Assembly: GCF_002968635.1 (NCBI RefSeq)
Contig: NZ_PVBN01000010.1
Coordinates: 62,001 to 126,000, forward strand
DNA: 64,000 nucleotides
Direction of reading: 5' to 3'
Source of the DNA: Neorhizobium alkalisoli
GTDB lineage: Bacteria > Pseudomonadota > Alphaproteobacteria > Rhizobiales > Rhizobiaceae
Below the pieces are notes generated by a model. That model was given only the letters and a program-made list of their open reading frames with translations, ran no database searches and was not told the DNA's origin. This document shows, one piece after another, positions 9,558 to 17,654 of this stretch (position 1 is its first letter; each line of letters starts with the position of its first letter). The position numbers and the translations under genes were made by a program.

Positions 9558-9583
9558 CTCACTTGCAGGATTCCGCAAGTGAG
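9558..9583. promoter_or_regulatory. Palindrome between LysR gene and ABC operon
   Basis: A perfect 9-bp inverted repeat, CTCACTTGC (9558-9566) and GCAAGTGAG (9575-9583), has an 8-bp spacer. A second partial copy, TTGCGGAA at 9531-9538, is the reverse complement of TTCCGCAA at 9571-9578. It sits just before the LysR start and fits an LTTR autoregulatory site controlling both the LysR gene and the divergent ABC operon. Because it covers the GTG at 9583, the ATG at 9592 is the better start. Confidence 0.55.
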
Positions 9584-9591
9584 TGGCATTG

Positions 9592-10497
9592 ATGATAAGA
9601 TTTGCGCTGTCGAGCTACGACATTAAGCATCTGCGTAATTTTTTGGCAGTTGTGGAGCATGGAGGGGTGTCTTCCGCAGCTTATCGTTTGAATGCAAGCA
9701 TATCCAGCATCAGTCGTGACCTGTCGGCGCTGGAAGATCGCCTTGGGTTGCAACTGTGCCGGCGGGGGCGATCCGGTTTTGCCCTGACTCCGCAGGGCGA
9801 GGAGGTCCATCGGGCGGCGACGCAGCTCCTTTCCAACATCCACTCCTTCGAATTGATAGTTCAGAGCACGAGGCAGTCGCTGGCGGGAACGTTTACCCTT
9901 GGCGTTATCGACAACGTCGTCACCAACCCGAGCGCTGGCGTGATCGCGGCCCTGTCGGAGATGCATCGGCTGTTTCCGGGAATGCTGATTAGCGTCAGCG
10001 TTCATACGGTGTCGGTCATCGACGTCCTCGTTCGCGACAACAAGGTCGATTTCGCGATCACCAGCCAATGCGAAGGCTTCGAGCAACTCGAGTACCAGCC
10101 TGCCTTCGTGGAGGAACATCGTCTCTATATCTCGAAACTGTCGCCATATTACGAACGGGCCGTGGAGACGCTAAGCGGCGACCACCGATCGAACTCCGAT
10201 ATCGCTGTGCCATACATTTCCAGAGATTTTAAAACCGACGAGTTCTCGATTTTCGAACGAAAGTACCCGCTACAGATCGCGGCCAGAGGAAGCACCTTGG
10301 AATCGGTACTGGCGTCCGTCCTCGCTGGTGTTGGGTGTGCGTTGCTTCCCTCGCACTTTGTCAAGCAGGTCGATGACGGGAACCTCGTCGAAATCGAGAC
10401 GCCGGACACCCCGGTGCAGGTCCAGTTCCATTTCGTCTATCGGCGCGACAACGCCGATCGCCGTGCCGTCCGCGCTCTCTTGGACCGCTTCCCATAG
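9592..10497 (+). CDS. LysR-family transcriptional regulator
   Basis: A LysR-type regulator of about 301 residues. The N-terminal winged helix-turn-helix reads LRNFLAVVEHGGVSSAAYRL, then SRDLSALEDRLGLQLCRR, and the C-terminal part is a periplasmic-binding-protein-like effector domain. I place the start at the ATG at 9592; an in-frame GTG at 9583 overlaps the palindrome. It is divergent from the ABC/M20 operon and 104 bp upstream of the amidinotransferase-fold gene in the same direction. It is therefore the best candidate regulator for both. Its inducer is unknown. Confidence 0.88.
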   Translation: MIRFALSSYDIKHLRNFLAVVEHGGVSSAAYRLNASISSISRDLSALEDRLGLQLCRRGRSGFALTPQGEEVHRAATQLLSNIHSFELIVQSTRQSLAGTFTLGVIDNVVTNPSAGVIAALSEMHRLFPGMLISVSVHTVSVIDVLVRDNKVDFAITSQCEGFEQLEYQPAFVEEHRLYISKLSPYYERAVETLSGDHRSNSDIAVPYISRDFKTDEFSIFERKYPLQIAARGSTLESVLASVLAGVGCALLPSHFVKQVDDGNLVEIETPDTPVQVQFHFVYRRDNADRRAVRALLDRFP

Positions 10498-10601
10498 TTC
10501 TATTGTTGCCACATCCTGCAAATGTGATTGCGTAGTTTGAGCCTTACTGGGTGCGTTCCGCTGGTTAGGGTGTCCTCATTTCCAGTAAAGAGGACATAGG
10601 C

Positions 10602-11612
10602 ATGACAACGACAAACGCAGCGCCGCTCACTGCCGCAGACGCCCCGGTTTTCGTGGAATCGGAGTGGGCCACGCTCAGGGAATGCGTTTACGGTTCGCCT
10701 GACGCATGGGTGCTTCCCAAGTTTTTGAGCGACTCCAAGCTTCGTGCGCAGGGCGAGCACGGAAAGTTCTGGGAGCAGAACCAGGGACGGGACGTCAAGG
10801 AAGTGAATCCCGAACTCTTCGCCGAGTTCAGCAGCCAGATCAGCGGAGCCATCAAACTCCTTGAAGACCTCGGCGTTCGTGTGCACGTGGCCGGGGAGAT
10901 CAGTGCACAGAACCGCAAATTCCCACGGGGAGAGGATCACGGCGTTCAGACGGCGTGGATGCGCGACCCTTTCGTGACGATCGGCAACAACGTCATCGAG
11001 CTCGCGCCCCGAAGCTACTTCCATCGTCGCCAGCGCTTCGCGATCCGCGAATTCCTCGGCGCGACAATGGATCGCGGCGCTCGCTACTTTGCTCAGCCGG
11101 ACGGCGGTGCCGACGAGTATGTCGATGGCACGGGCTGGGGTTATCTCGAGGGTGGCGATATTTTTGTCGTCGGACGCAACATCCTCGTTGGCAATTCGGG
11201 TGGCTGCAGTAATCCGGAAGGCGCGCGTTGGCTCCAGCACATGCTCGGCAGCGAGTACAAGGTGCAGACGGTCAAGATCGACCCGATGTTTCCACATCTC
11301 GACTGCGTGCTCATGACGCCACGCGAAGGTGTCGCCATCGCAAGTCTCGAGGCCCTGCCAGAAGGTCTCCCCGATTTCATGAAAGACTGGGATGTCCATG
11401 CTGTTCCCAAGGCTATGGCAAAGGCCCATATGGCATGCAACAACCTTGTCCTGGATGATCGCACGGTCGTTGTGCCCTCGGAAGAAGCTTTGAACCCGAT
11501 CGCTGATGCTCTCAAATCCCGTAAGTTCGAGGTAATCCGCATTCCGTACCGCGCGCCCTGCGCAGCGGGGGGCTCGTTCCGCTGCGCGCATCAGCCGCTC
11601 ATCCGGAACTGA
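10602..11612 (+). CDS. Amidinotransferase / guanidino-modifying enzyme (GATM-like fold)
   Basis: A 336-residue protein of the pentein superfamily, close to glycine/inosamine amidinotransferases and related hydrolases. The family triad is visible: acidic residues in YLEGGD (Glu183, Asp186), His232 in FPHLDCV and Cys328 in GGSFRCAHQPL. These enzymes attack a guanidinium carbon to transfer an amidino group or release ammonia. It follows the LysR gene by 104 bp and ends before a stem-loop. In a region carrying a carbamoylase and a guanidinium exporter, a guanidino substrate such as arginine or canavanine is attractive, but transferase or hydrolase activity cannot be decided by eye. Confidence 0.85.
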   Translation: MTTTNAAPLTAADAPVFVESEWATLRECVYGSPDAWVLPKFLSDSKLRAQGEHGKFWEQNQGRDVKEVNPELFAEFSSQISGAIKLLEDLGVRVHVAGEISAQNRKFPRGEDHGVQTAWMRDPFVTIGNNVIELAPRSYFHRRQRFAIREFLGATMDRGARYFAQPDGGADEYVDGTGWGYLEGGDIFVVGRNILVGNSGGCSNPEGARWLQHMLGSEYKVQTVKIDPMFPHLDCVLMTPREGVAIASLEALPEGLPDFMKDWDVHAVPKAMAKAHMACNNLVLDDRTVVVPSEEALNPIADALKSRKFEVIRIPYRAPCAAGGSFRCAHQPLIRN

Positions 11613-11618
11613 GATCAC

Positions 11619-11647
11619 GCCGCCCGGCCCCATGAGGTCCGGGCGGC
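11619..11647 (+). terminator. Stem-loop after the amidinotransferase gene
   Basis: A perfect 9-bp stem, GCCGCCCGG (11619-11627) and CCGGGCGGC (11639-11647), with an 11-nt loop begins a few bases after the stop codon. No T-run follows, so it may stabilise the transcript end or act with Rho rather than as a classic intrinsic terminator. Confidence 0.5.
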
Positions 11648-11720
11648 AACAGCTAGCCATTCCGAGTTTCAGAGCCCTCGGGCTTCGCTCTGTAGCAAGA
11701 TCGACACACAGCACTTCGGA

Positions 11721-11999
11721 TCAGGAGATTTTGTAAATCTCCGGCACCCATTTCGCCAGCTCGCCTTCCAGAAGCCGGACTCGTTCAAGGTGTTGTAACA
11801 GCACCTGTCCCTCTGGGGTCACCATGCATGGTTTACCTCGAATGATGAGCTGTGCGGATACATGATGCTCTAGTTTGGTTATCCGCTGTGAAATGGCCGA
11901 AGCGGATATATGCAGCGTCTCAGCTGCCTTCTCGAAGCTTCCGGCACGAATGACGGCGTCAAGTGCTTCGATGGCAGGGTAATTCAACACGACTTTCAT
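11721..11999 (-). pseudogene. LysR regulator fragment (ArgP-like DNA-binding domain only)
   Basis: This 92-residue product contains only the winged helix-turn-helix of a LysR regulator (ALDAVIRAGSFEKAAETLHI, then SASAISQRITKLEHHVSAQL). It stops after about 90 residues, where normal members continue to about 300 with an effector domain. The motif style resembles ArgP/LysG, the arginine- and lysine-responsive regulators that often control LysE-type exporters. It lies 60 bp downstream of sugE. It may be a remnant, or a small free DNA-binding domain that still occupies the promoter. No remaining effector domain was found between 11613 and 11720. Confidence 0.7.
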
Positions 12000-12059
12000 C
12001 CGTTGACCCTTCTGGCCTCTCTTCAGCGCTCTTGCGATCGAGTTTACACCTTTCGCGCC

Positions 12060-12377
12060 TTACGCGCTCGAAAGCTTCATCATGAGAATACCTGCCACGA
12101 TCAGGGTCGCTGCAGCGATCCGCATTGGGGCAACGGGCTCTCCCAGAACGGCCAGACCCACGATGAACGACCCGACTGCCCCTATGCCGGTCCAGACCGT
12201 GTACGCGGTGCCGAGAGGTAGGACCCTCATTGCAAACGACAATAGAACGCCGCTGGCGATCATTGCTGCGACTGTGACGGTTGATGGAAGCAAGATCGTG
12301 AAACCTTCTGACCGCTTCATTGAATAGGCCCAGACGACCTCGAGGAGACCGGCGATGAAGAGTATGAACCAGTACAT
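12060..12377 (-). CDS. sugE: SMR-family guanidinium exporter (SugE/Gdx type)
   Basis: A 105-residue, four-helix small multidrug resistance protein. Several stretches match E. coli SugE/Gdx closely: FIAGLLEVVWA near the N-terminus with the essential Glu, LPLGTAYTVWTGIGAVG in the middle, and MRIAAATLIVAGI near the end. Gdx proteins export guanidinium in exchange for protons and assemble as antiparallel dimers. Its gene directly follows the gamma-lyase gene, 78 bp away on the same strand. That fits disposal of guanidine formed when hydroxyguanidine released from canavanine is reduced. I looked for a guanidine riboswitch upstream and found only a stem-loop. Confidence 0.92.
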   Translation of the reverse strand: MYWFILFIAGLLEVVWAYSMKRSEGFTILLPSTVTVAAMIASGVLLSFAMRVLPLGTAYTVWTGIGAVGSFIVGLAVLGEPVAPMRIAAATLIVAGILMMKLSSA

Positions 12378-12398
12378 TCGTTTAACCCGGAGTTGTCA

Positions 12399-12450
12399 GG
12401 TCTCCGGCGAAGGAGGGCGACCTTTAAGGCCGCCCCCGGTGGCGGAGACC
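12399..12450 (-). other. Nested stem-loop between gamma-lyase gene and sugE
   Basis: On the minus strand an outer 8-bp stem (GGTCTCCG, 12450-12443, with CGGAGACC, 12406-12399) encloses an inner hairpin (GGGCGGCC with GGTCGCCC, one G-U pair, TTAAA loop). There is no following T-run. It does not match the guanidine riboswitch layouts I know. A processing or partial-termination element setting sugE expression is the simplest reading. Confidence 0.45.
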
Positions 12451-12455
12451 GCGTT

Positions 12456-13661
12456 TCACGCAAAGGTGAGATCGAGCGCTTGTCTGACGTCGGCGATGAT
12501 GTCTTCTGGGTCCTCGAGGCCGATGGACAGTCGGAGATGCCCGTATTTCTGGAAGTCCAGCGGATAGCGTTCCGCGCCGCCACGTCCCCCGCCACCGACG
12601 TGGACAATCAGGGATTCGTCGTGCCCCAGAGAGACGGCTGACGTGATAATCTTGAGGTTTGATACAAAGCGGTTCTGGACTTCAGGACCGCCGTCGACCG
12701 CGAAAGCGATCATGGCTCCGTAGCCCTTTCCGCCGAATTGCCGCTCGGCCAACCGATGCTGATCGTGGCTCGGCAGGCCGGGGTAAGTTACAAACGCCAG
12801 GCGCTTCTCACTGTCGAGGTAGTTTGCGACCGCTTGCGCCGATGAGAAGTGCTGGCGCAGACGAAGAGGGAGGGTCACCGATCCACGGGTGATAAGCCAG
12901 GCGTTGAACGGAGATATCGTTCCGCCAAGATCGACGAGCGCGTCGGCCTTGATGTGGTGGATAAGCTTCTTGGAGCCGATGACAACGCCGCCCATGGCAT
13001 CGCCATGTCCGTTTATGTACTTCGTCAGCGAATGTGCGACCAGATCCGCACCAAGTTCCAACGGACGGAAGAACGGTGGCGGGGTAAAGGTCGAGTCGAC
13101 CGACAGGAGCGCGCCCGAACTCTTGGCTATGTCCGCGAGCGTCGCGATATCTGCCACCTTGGTTGTCGGGTTGGCGATGGTCTCCGTGTGGATAAGTTTG
13201 GTGTTCGGGCGAACGGCAGCCCTGACGGCGTCCATGTCTCCCATGTCCACGAAGGTTGCCTCTATATTGTAGCGTTGCGGCAGGAGCTCAGAGAACAAAC
13301 GCCAGACGGCCTCGTAGGTGACGTCTCCGACAATGACGTGATCGCCCGATTTGAGGAAGGTGAAGAACACGGCATGAAGCGCGGCGACACCAGTCGCGAA
13401 AACGGCGGCGTCTTCTCCGCCTTCCATCGCGGCGAGTTTACGCTGAAGGCAAATCTGGTTGTGCCCGGAATTTCGGGTATAGGACGGCTCTTCAGTGTCA
13501 GACCAGTCCATGGTGGATGGATCATAGGGCAGGGCGTAGGAGTTTGCCATGACGATGGGGGTGCGGACGGCACCCGAGGTCTTGTCCATTTCGTTGCCGC
13601 CGTGGACCGCCAGGGTGTTAAACGACAGGGACGAAAGTTTGTGTTTATCAGGGTTGGTCAT
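12456..13661 (-). CDS. PLP-dependent gamma-lyase (canavanine-gamma-lyase candidate)
   Basis: A 401-residue Cys/Met-metabolism PLP enzyme with the cystathionine gamma-synthase fold. All expected cofactor residues are present: Tyr61 and Arg63 (SYTRNSGHN), Tyr116 stacking on PLP (GDVTYEAVW), Asp189 (SVDST) and Schiff-base Lys214 (HSLTKYINGHGD). The carboxylate-binding Arg is in HLRLSIGLED. The family does beta- and gamma-eliminations. Position in the operon - B3/B4 editing protein, ABC importer, this enzyme, SugE exporter - matches the canavanine pathway, in which the lyase splits canavanine into homoserine and hydroxyguanidine. Methionine gamma-lyase or cystathionine lyase activity remains possible on sequence alone. 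Confidence 0.88.
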   Translation of the reverse strand: MTNPDKHKLSSLSFNTLAVHGGNEMDKTSGAVRTPIVMANSYALPYDPSTMDWSDTEEPSYTRNSGHNQICLQRKLAAMEGGEDAAVFATGVAALHAVFFTFLKSGDHVIVGDVTYEAVWRLFSELLPQRYNIEATFVDMGDMDAVRAAVRPNTKLIHTETIANPTTKVADIATLADIAKSSGALLSVDSTFTPPPFFRPLELGADLVAHSLTKYINGHGDAMGGVVIGSKKLIHHIKADALVDLGGTISPFNAWLITRGSVTLPLRLRQHFSSAQAVANYLDSEKRLAFVTYPGLPSHDQHRLAERQFGGKGYGAMIAFAVDGGPEVQNRFVSNLKIITSAVSLGHDESLIVHVGGGGRGGAERYPLDFQKYGHLRLSIGLEDPEDIIADVRQALDLTFA

Positions 13662-13700
13662 AGTTTTGGTCTTTCGGTTCTTTGAGTTCCACTGGATGCG

Positions 13701-14390
13701 TTAGCGGCGGGTTGGAACTGCGTTTTCCAGACGCTGGAAAGCTTGGGTGATGAGGAATGTCAGGGCCACGTAGAAGGCTGCGACAAGGATCAGCGGCTCG
13801 TAGACGAGGAGCGTGTCTTGCCGGATTTTGTAGGCCGCCCCGTAAAGGTCCATGACGGTGACGGAGAAGACGATCGGCGTTGCCTTGAGCTGTAGGATGA
13901 TTTCTCCTGCAAGCGTTGGCAGCCCGATCCTGATGGCTCTCGGGAGCCAGATACGGCGAAGGACCATGAAGGGCGGCATTCCAGCGGCTTTGGCCGCTTC
14001 CAGTTCGCCCTTGGGCACGGCGAGAAGGGTGCCGCGCAGGATTTCACCTTGATACGCGGCGAAGTTTAGCGTGAGCGCGACCCCGGCGAAAAAGACGCCC
14101 TCCCGCATGATCGGCCAGAGAAAGCTGCCTCTCAGGCCGGGAATATGCGGCAGATAGGAACCAAGGCCGTAGTAGATGAGCCAGAGCTGTATCAACAAGG
14201 GTGTTCCCCGGAAGAACGTGCAGTAGCTCTTCGCCGCATATTTCAAGACAGGGTTACGTCCGACCTGGGCTACCGCGAGTAGCACGGCAATCCAAAATCC
14301 CACTGTGACGGAGATCACCAGAAGCAAGCAGGTTAGGAGCGCGCCATGCAGAAGCAATTCGCGGTAGGAAACTATCCAACTGAAATCCAT
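13701..14390 (-). CDS. Polar amino-acid ABC transporter permease
   Basis: A 229-residue permease of the basic amino-acid (HisM/ArtM) type with an EAA-like loop (GEILRGT, then GELEAAKAAGM) and alternating hydrophobic segments. It lies 10 bp after the other permease gene and 39 bp before the gamma-lyase gene, all minus strand. It forms half of the channel of the second importer, whose likely substrate is canavanine or arginine-like compounds given the adjacent lyase. Confidence 0.9.
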   Translation of the reverse strand: MDFSWIVSYRELLLHGALLTCLLLVISVTVGFWIAVLLAVAQVGRNPVLKYAAKSYCTFFRGTPLLIQLWLIYYGLGSYLPHIPGLRGSFLWPIMREGVFFAGVALTLNFAAYQGEILRGTLLAVPKGELEAAKAAGMPPFMVLRRIWLPRAIRIGLPTLAGEIILQLKATPIVFSVTVMDLYGAAYKIRQDTLLVYEPLILVAAFYVALTFLITQAFQRLENAVPTRR

Positions 14391-14399
14391 GGTGGCCTC

Positions 14400-15122
14400 C
14401 TAGTTGACGGGCCTTTGGCCGCGGCGGAAATACATTTCGATCGCGGAGAAGAGCAGATTGGAGGTAATCGTTATTGCGAGGTAGATCGCCGCAGCCGCCA
14501 AGAAGAACAGCATGTACTGCTTTGTGTTGCTGGCGGCGACGCGAGCCGCCAGTGCGAGTTCTTGATAACCGACGACGGCAATCAGGGCGCTGTCCTTGAT
14601 GACCGAAAGCCAGAGATTGGCGAAACCGGGGAGGGCGTTTGGTAAGAGCGAGGGCAGGACGATGCGCCTGAAACGCATGGTTGGCCGCATTCCGAACGCC
14701 TTCGCCGCCTCCACCTGACCAACAGGTATGGACAGGATCGCGCCCCTGATGACTTCGGTCATGTAGGCACCCTGCACAAACCCGAGAACCGCGATCGCTG
14801 CCACGAGGCCGTTCACTTCGATCGGCCCCATCCCCGCCAGTGACAGCACATGGTTCAGTCCGCTCGTGCCTGCGTAAAATAGGGCCACTATCATAACGAG
14901 TTCCGGTACGGCGCGGACAACGGTCGTGTAGACGTTGAGCGTGAAACGGATGGGACGGGGACCGCTGAGCTTCCCCAGCGCTCCGACCAAGCCTAGGATC
15001 ATTCCGAGCAGATAGGCCCCGGCGGAAATAAAAAGCGTTGCCAGTGCACCGGTCAGTAGGACGCCGCCCCATCCGGGTGGAGAGATGTAGAGAAGCTGAA
15101 AAATTGAATTCGAGGAGTTCAT
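14400..15122 (-). CDS. Polar amino-acid ABC transporter permease
   Basis: A 240-residue permease of the HisQ/ArtQ type. The EAA-like loop is TEVIRGA followed by GQVEAAKAFGMRP. The N-terminal PPGWGGVLLTGA leads into the first membrane helix. It follows the binding-protein gene by 64 bp and precedes the partner permease by 10 bp. It is part of the importer operon for the proposed canavanine pathway. Confidence 0.9.
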   Translation of the reverse strand: MNSSNSIFQLLYISPPGWGGVLLTGALATLFISAGAYLLGMILGLVGALGKLSGPRPIRFTLNVYTTVVRAVPELVMIVALFYAGTSGLNHVLSLAGMGPIEVNGLVAAIAVLGFVQGAYMTEVIRGAILSIPVGQVEAAKAFGMRPTMRFRRIVLPSLLPNALPGFANLWLSVIKDSALIAVVGYQELALAARVAASNTKQYMLFFLAAAAIYLAITITSNLLFSAIEMYFRRGQRPVN

Positions 15123-15186
15123 CGCTAACCTTCAAGGTCGGGTGATCCGGCCCGCGCAGTCATGGCGGGCCGGAACTGACCCAGTG

Positions 15187-15948
15187 TCAGTAGGGGTCGT
15201 AGTCGAAGTATTTTTTGCTGAACTCGGCGTACTTACCGTTGGCACGGATGGCCTTGATAGCACCGTTCAGCTTCTCGCGGAGTTCGGTGTCGCCTTTGCG
15301 AACGCCGCCCCCGACACCTTCCCCAAGGACGGCGTCATCGGCAGGTACGTCACCTTTGAACTCGCAGCACTCCTTGCCGAGATCAGACTTCAGAAATTCC
15401 TTCAACGGGCCCGTGTCAGAGAAGCTGTAGTCAATTCGGCCTGCGGACAAATCCTGGTAGGCTTCGTCAACAGTTGCATAGCTCTTCTCGGTCGCAATGT
15501 CGGCAAAGTGCTTCTTGAAATATGCCGAATGTGTCGTCGACACCGCGATGCCCACTGTTTTTCCCTCGAGCTGAGCGGGCTCAACGCCGAGAATGCCATC
15601 CTTAGGGCCGACAAAGCTGGCCTTGGCCGAGTAATATTTGTCGGTGAAGTCAATCCGCTTCTTGCGCTCGTCTGTGATCGACATGGAGGACCAGATCACG
15701 TCGATCTTCTTGCTTTCGAGCGCGGGAATGAGACCGTCCCACGCGACGTCCACAATCGTGCACTTCTCCTTGAGCTGCTCGCAGACTGCGTCCATGAGGT
15801 CGATTTCCCACCCGACCGACTTTCCGGAAGCGTCTTTGGTCGTGTACGGAGGATATGCCTCGTTTACGACGCCAAATCGAATTTCGGCGTGTGCGTTGCT
15901 GGCGAGCATCGTGGTCGCCAGGATAACTGCTTTACCCCAGTGTTTCAT
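15187..15948 (-). CDS. Periplasmic amino-acid-binding protein (SBP family 3, basic amino-acid type)
   Basis: A 253-residue secreted binding protein. A signal peptide ends near SNAHA, and the mature protein begins EIRFGVVNEAYPPYT, the family-3 pattern. VGWEIDLMDAVCEQLKEKC and WDGLIPALESKKIDVI resemble the lysine/arginine/ornithine/histidine binders, including the conserved paired cysteines of that group. It lies between the ATPase gene (30 bp upstream) and the permeases. An arginine-like ligand would suit canavanine, the oxa-analogue of arginine. The ligand is inferred from similarity and context. Confidence 0.9.
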   Translation of the reverse strand: MKHWGKAVILATTMLASNAHAEIRFGVVNEAYPPYTTKDASGKSVGWEIDLMDAVCEQLKEKCTIVDVAWDGLIPALESKKIDVIWSSMSITDERKKRIDFTDKYYSAKASFVGPKDGILGVEPAQLEGKTVGIAVSTTHSAYFKKHFADIATEKSYATVDEAYQDLSAGRIDYSFSDTGPLKEFLKSDLGKECCEFKGDVPADDAVLGEGVGGGVRKGDTELREKLNGAIKAIRANGKYAEFSKKYFDYDPY

Positions 15949-15978
15949 GTCAGTTCCCTTGTTGCTGATGAGTGGTGG

Positions 15979-16761
15979 TCAGTGCGAACCAGCTGCAATG
16001 AATTCCTTGCAACGAGTGCTCGTGGGTGCGCCAAAGACCTGGGAAGGAGGGCCTGTCTCCTCCACCTGGCCTTGGTGCAGAAACATGACGCGACTTGAGA
16101 CGTCGCGCGCAAACTTCATCTCATGGGTGACCATGATCATGGTGCGTCCCTCTTCGGCGAGGCCGCGGATGACCTTCAAAACCTCTCCTACAAGCTCGGG
16201 GTCGAGAGCCGACGTCGGCTCGTCGAACAGCATGACGGCCGGATCGACACATAATGCCCTCGCGATGGAGGCGCGCTGCTGCTGGCCGCCCGAGAGGAAG
16301 GCCGGATAGGAGTCCTTTTTCTCGTAGAGACCGACTTTGGCGAGAAGCCCTTCGGCCTTCTCGACCGCCGCCTTTCGGTCAACTTTCAACACGTGAACCG
16401 GAGCCTCGATCACATTCTGGAGGATCGTCATGTGAGGCCAAAGGTTGAAGCTCTGGAAAACCATGCCCAGACCGCTGCGCATCCGTTCGATCTGACGCCA
16501 GTTTGAAGGCTGGGATCTTCCATCGCGGCCCTTCCGAAATTCCACTTCCTCGCCGTTTACGCGGAAGCTACCTTGATCGGGTATCTCAAGGAAATTGATA
16601 CAGCGCAGGAACGTGCTCTTTCCTGACCCCGATGAGCCGATGATCGAGACGACATCGCCCCTCACGGCCTCTAGCGAGATGCCCTTGAGCACTTTGAGGC
16701 TTCCATAGCTTTTGTGGACATCCCTTACGGCAAGTGCCAGCTGATTATTATTCGAAGACAT
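15979..16761 (-). CDS. Polar amino-acid ABC transporter ATPase (HisP/ArtP type)
   Basis: A 260-residue ABC ATPase with Walker A GSSGSGKST, Q-loop VFQSFNLWPHMT, signature LSGGQQQR, Walker [15 protein letters not shown] and switch THEMKFAR. An insert with EVEFRKGRDGR after the Walker A region is typical of the HisP group for basic amino acids. The ATG at 16761 is chosen because GAGGAGG lies six bases upstream; an in-frame start at 16800 would add 13 residues without such a site. It is the first transporter gene of the operon downstream of the B3/B4 gene, with 170 bp between. Confidence 0.92.
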   Translation of the reverse strand: MSSNNNQLALAVRDVHKSYGSLKVLKGISLEAVRGDVVSIIGSSGSGKSTFLRCINFLEIPDQGSFRVNGEEVEFRKGRDGRSQPSNWRQIERMRSGLGMVFQSFNLWPHMTILQNVIEAPVHVLKVDRKAAVEKAEGLLAKVGLYEKKDSYPAFLSGGQQQRASIARALCVDPAVMLFDEPTSALDPELVGEVLKVIRGLAEEGRTMIMVTHEMKFARDVSSRVMFLHQGQVEETGPPSQVFGAPTSTRCKEFIAAGSH

Positions 16762-16931
16762 TTTTTCCTCCTCGGCGGAAGCCTGCTCCTCTGCAGGCAA
16801 AGCTCCGCCACCGCCGTGGTTTCACGGCGCTCTTGTGGCATTTGTTGAGGCAGCGCGCAGGCCTCCGTTCTCCCGGCGCGATCGCCGGAAGTCCTGCGCG
16901 ATGAATTACCTTGTCGATACAGCCGCCGAAG

Positions 16932-17615
16932 TCAGGCGACGGCTATTGTTCTTCTTTCGATCTGACTGCCGGGGGCGAGCTGAGTGAGCCCGTTCACCAA
17001 CATGTTTCCCGCCTCTTCAAGAGCGGACTCCGGCATCGTTCCGAGACTTTCGAGTATAAACCACATCTTGCCCCCGATGGCGTCAAGACGGGTGCGGGTT
17101 CCCTGCCGCCAATTCCAGCGACGGCAAGTGACACCCACATCGTCACGCCATACGATTTCGCCTTTGACAGGGGTTTCGGTAACCGACTCGCCGTTGGCAA
17201 TCGTATCGAATGGCTCTGTCCCATCTGATATGGAAAGGCGCGGCAGGCCTACGTAGGCGTCGAAGTTTTCGCCGCCCACCGGAACTGCGTAACGGAGGCT
17301 CACGGCATTATAGAGATCGACCAGAGGATTGATGGAAGGGATACGTCCATCCTTCTCCACCCTTTTTCTGAGGGCCTGCGCGGAGCAGGGGGTGCGGTTC
17401 GGTTTGGCTCCAAACCGGGCATATACATCTCCCCAGCTTGCCATGTGCGCTTCGCTCCACTCAGGGCCGCCCGCCCGTACGAAATCACATGCTTCCTCAA
17501 GCACCTGTCGCGTCATTGCGCCTTCCGATGCTGTAGTGGCATCGACAAGAATGCTGATCGCCCGGAAGTCCGGCGCGAGGTCTGCGATCCCTTTTTCGAT
17601 GATCGGTAATTCCAT
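16932..17615 (-). CDS. ctdA: B3/B4-domain trans-editing protein (CtdA-like canavanyl-tRNA deacylase candidate)
   Basis: A 227-residue protein consisting of a free-standing B3/B4 domain, the fold of the editing module of phenylalanyl-tRNA synthetase beta. Typical blocks are INPLVDLYNAVSLRYAVPVG in the middle and TCRRWNWRQGTRTRL near the end. As I recall, a standalone B3/B4 protein, CtdA, removes canavanine from mischarged tRNA(Arg) in canavanine-degrading rhizobia. Its location at the head of the importer and gamma-lyase operon fits that role well. The ATG at 17615 is used; a GTG at 17633 would add six residues. The 39-bp gap to the divergent XRE-cupin gene must hold both promoters or overlap the coding ends. 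Confidence 0.78.
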   Translation of the reverse strand: MELPIIEKGIADLAPDFRAISILVDATTASEGAMTRQVLEEACDFVRAGGPEWSEAHMASWGDVYARFGAKPNRTPCSAQALRKRVEKDGRIPSINPLVDLYNAVSLRYAVPVGGENFDAYVGLPRLSISDGTEPFDTIANGESVTETPVKGEIVWRDDVGVTCRRWNWRQGTRTRLDAIGGKMWFILESLGTMPESALEEAGNMLVNGLTQLAPGSQIERRTIAVA

Positions 17616-17654
17616 TTTTCTACTAGCTCTCACTGACCGATTTGGTTTACAATA

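Noticed and set aside
10500..11714. A 404-codon open frame on the minus strand
   Set aside because: It lies antisense to the amidinotransferase-fold gene, whose catalytic motifs are all present on the plus strand. The antisense product has no recognisable domain; long antisense frames are common in GC-rich genes.
12378..12455. Guanidine riboswitch upstream of sugE
   Set aside because: The gap is only 78 bp and holds one nested stem-loop. I do not see the paired ACGR-loop hairpins of guanidine-II, the pseudoknot core of guanidine-III or room for guanidine-I.
14254..15135. A 293-codon minus-strand frame overlapping the two permeases
   Set aside because: It is out of frame with both permease genes, which have clear membrane segments and docking loops. 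The product is arginine-rich with no domain.
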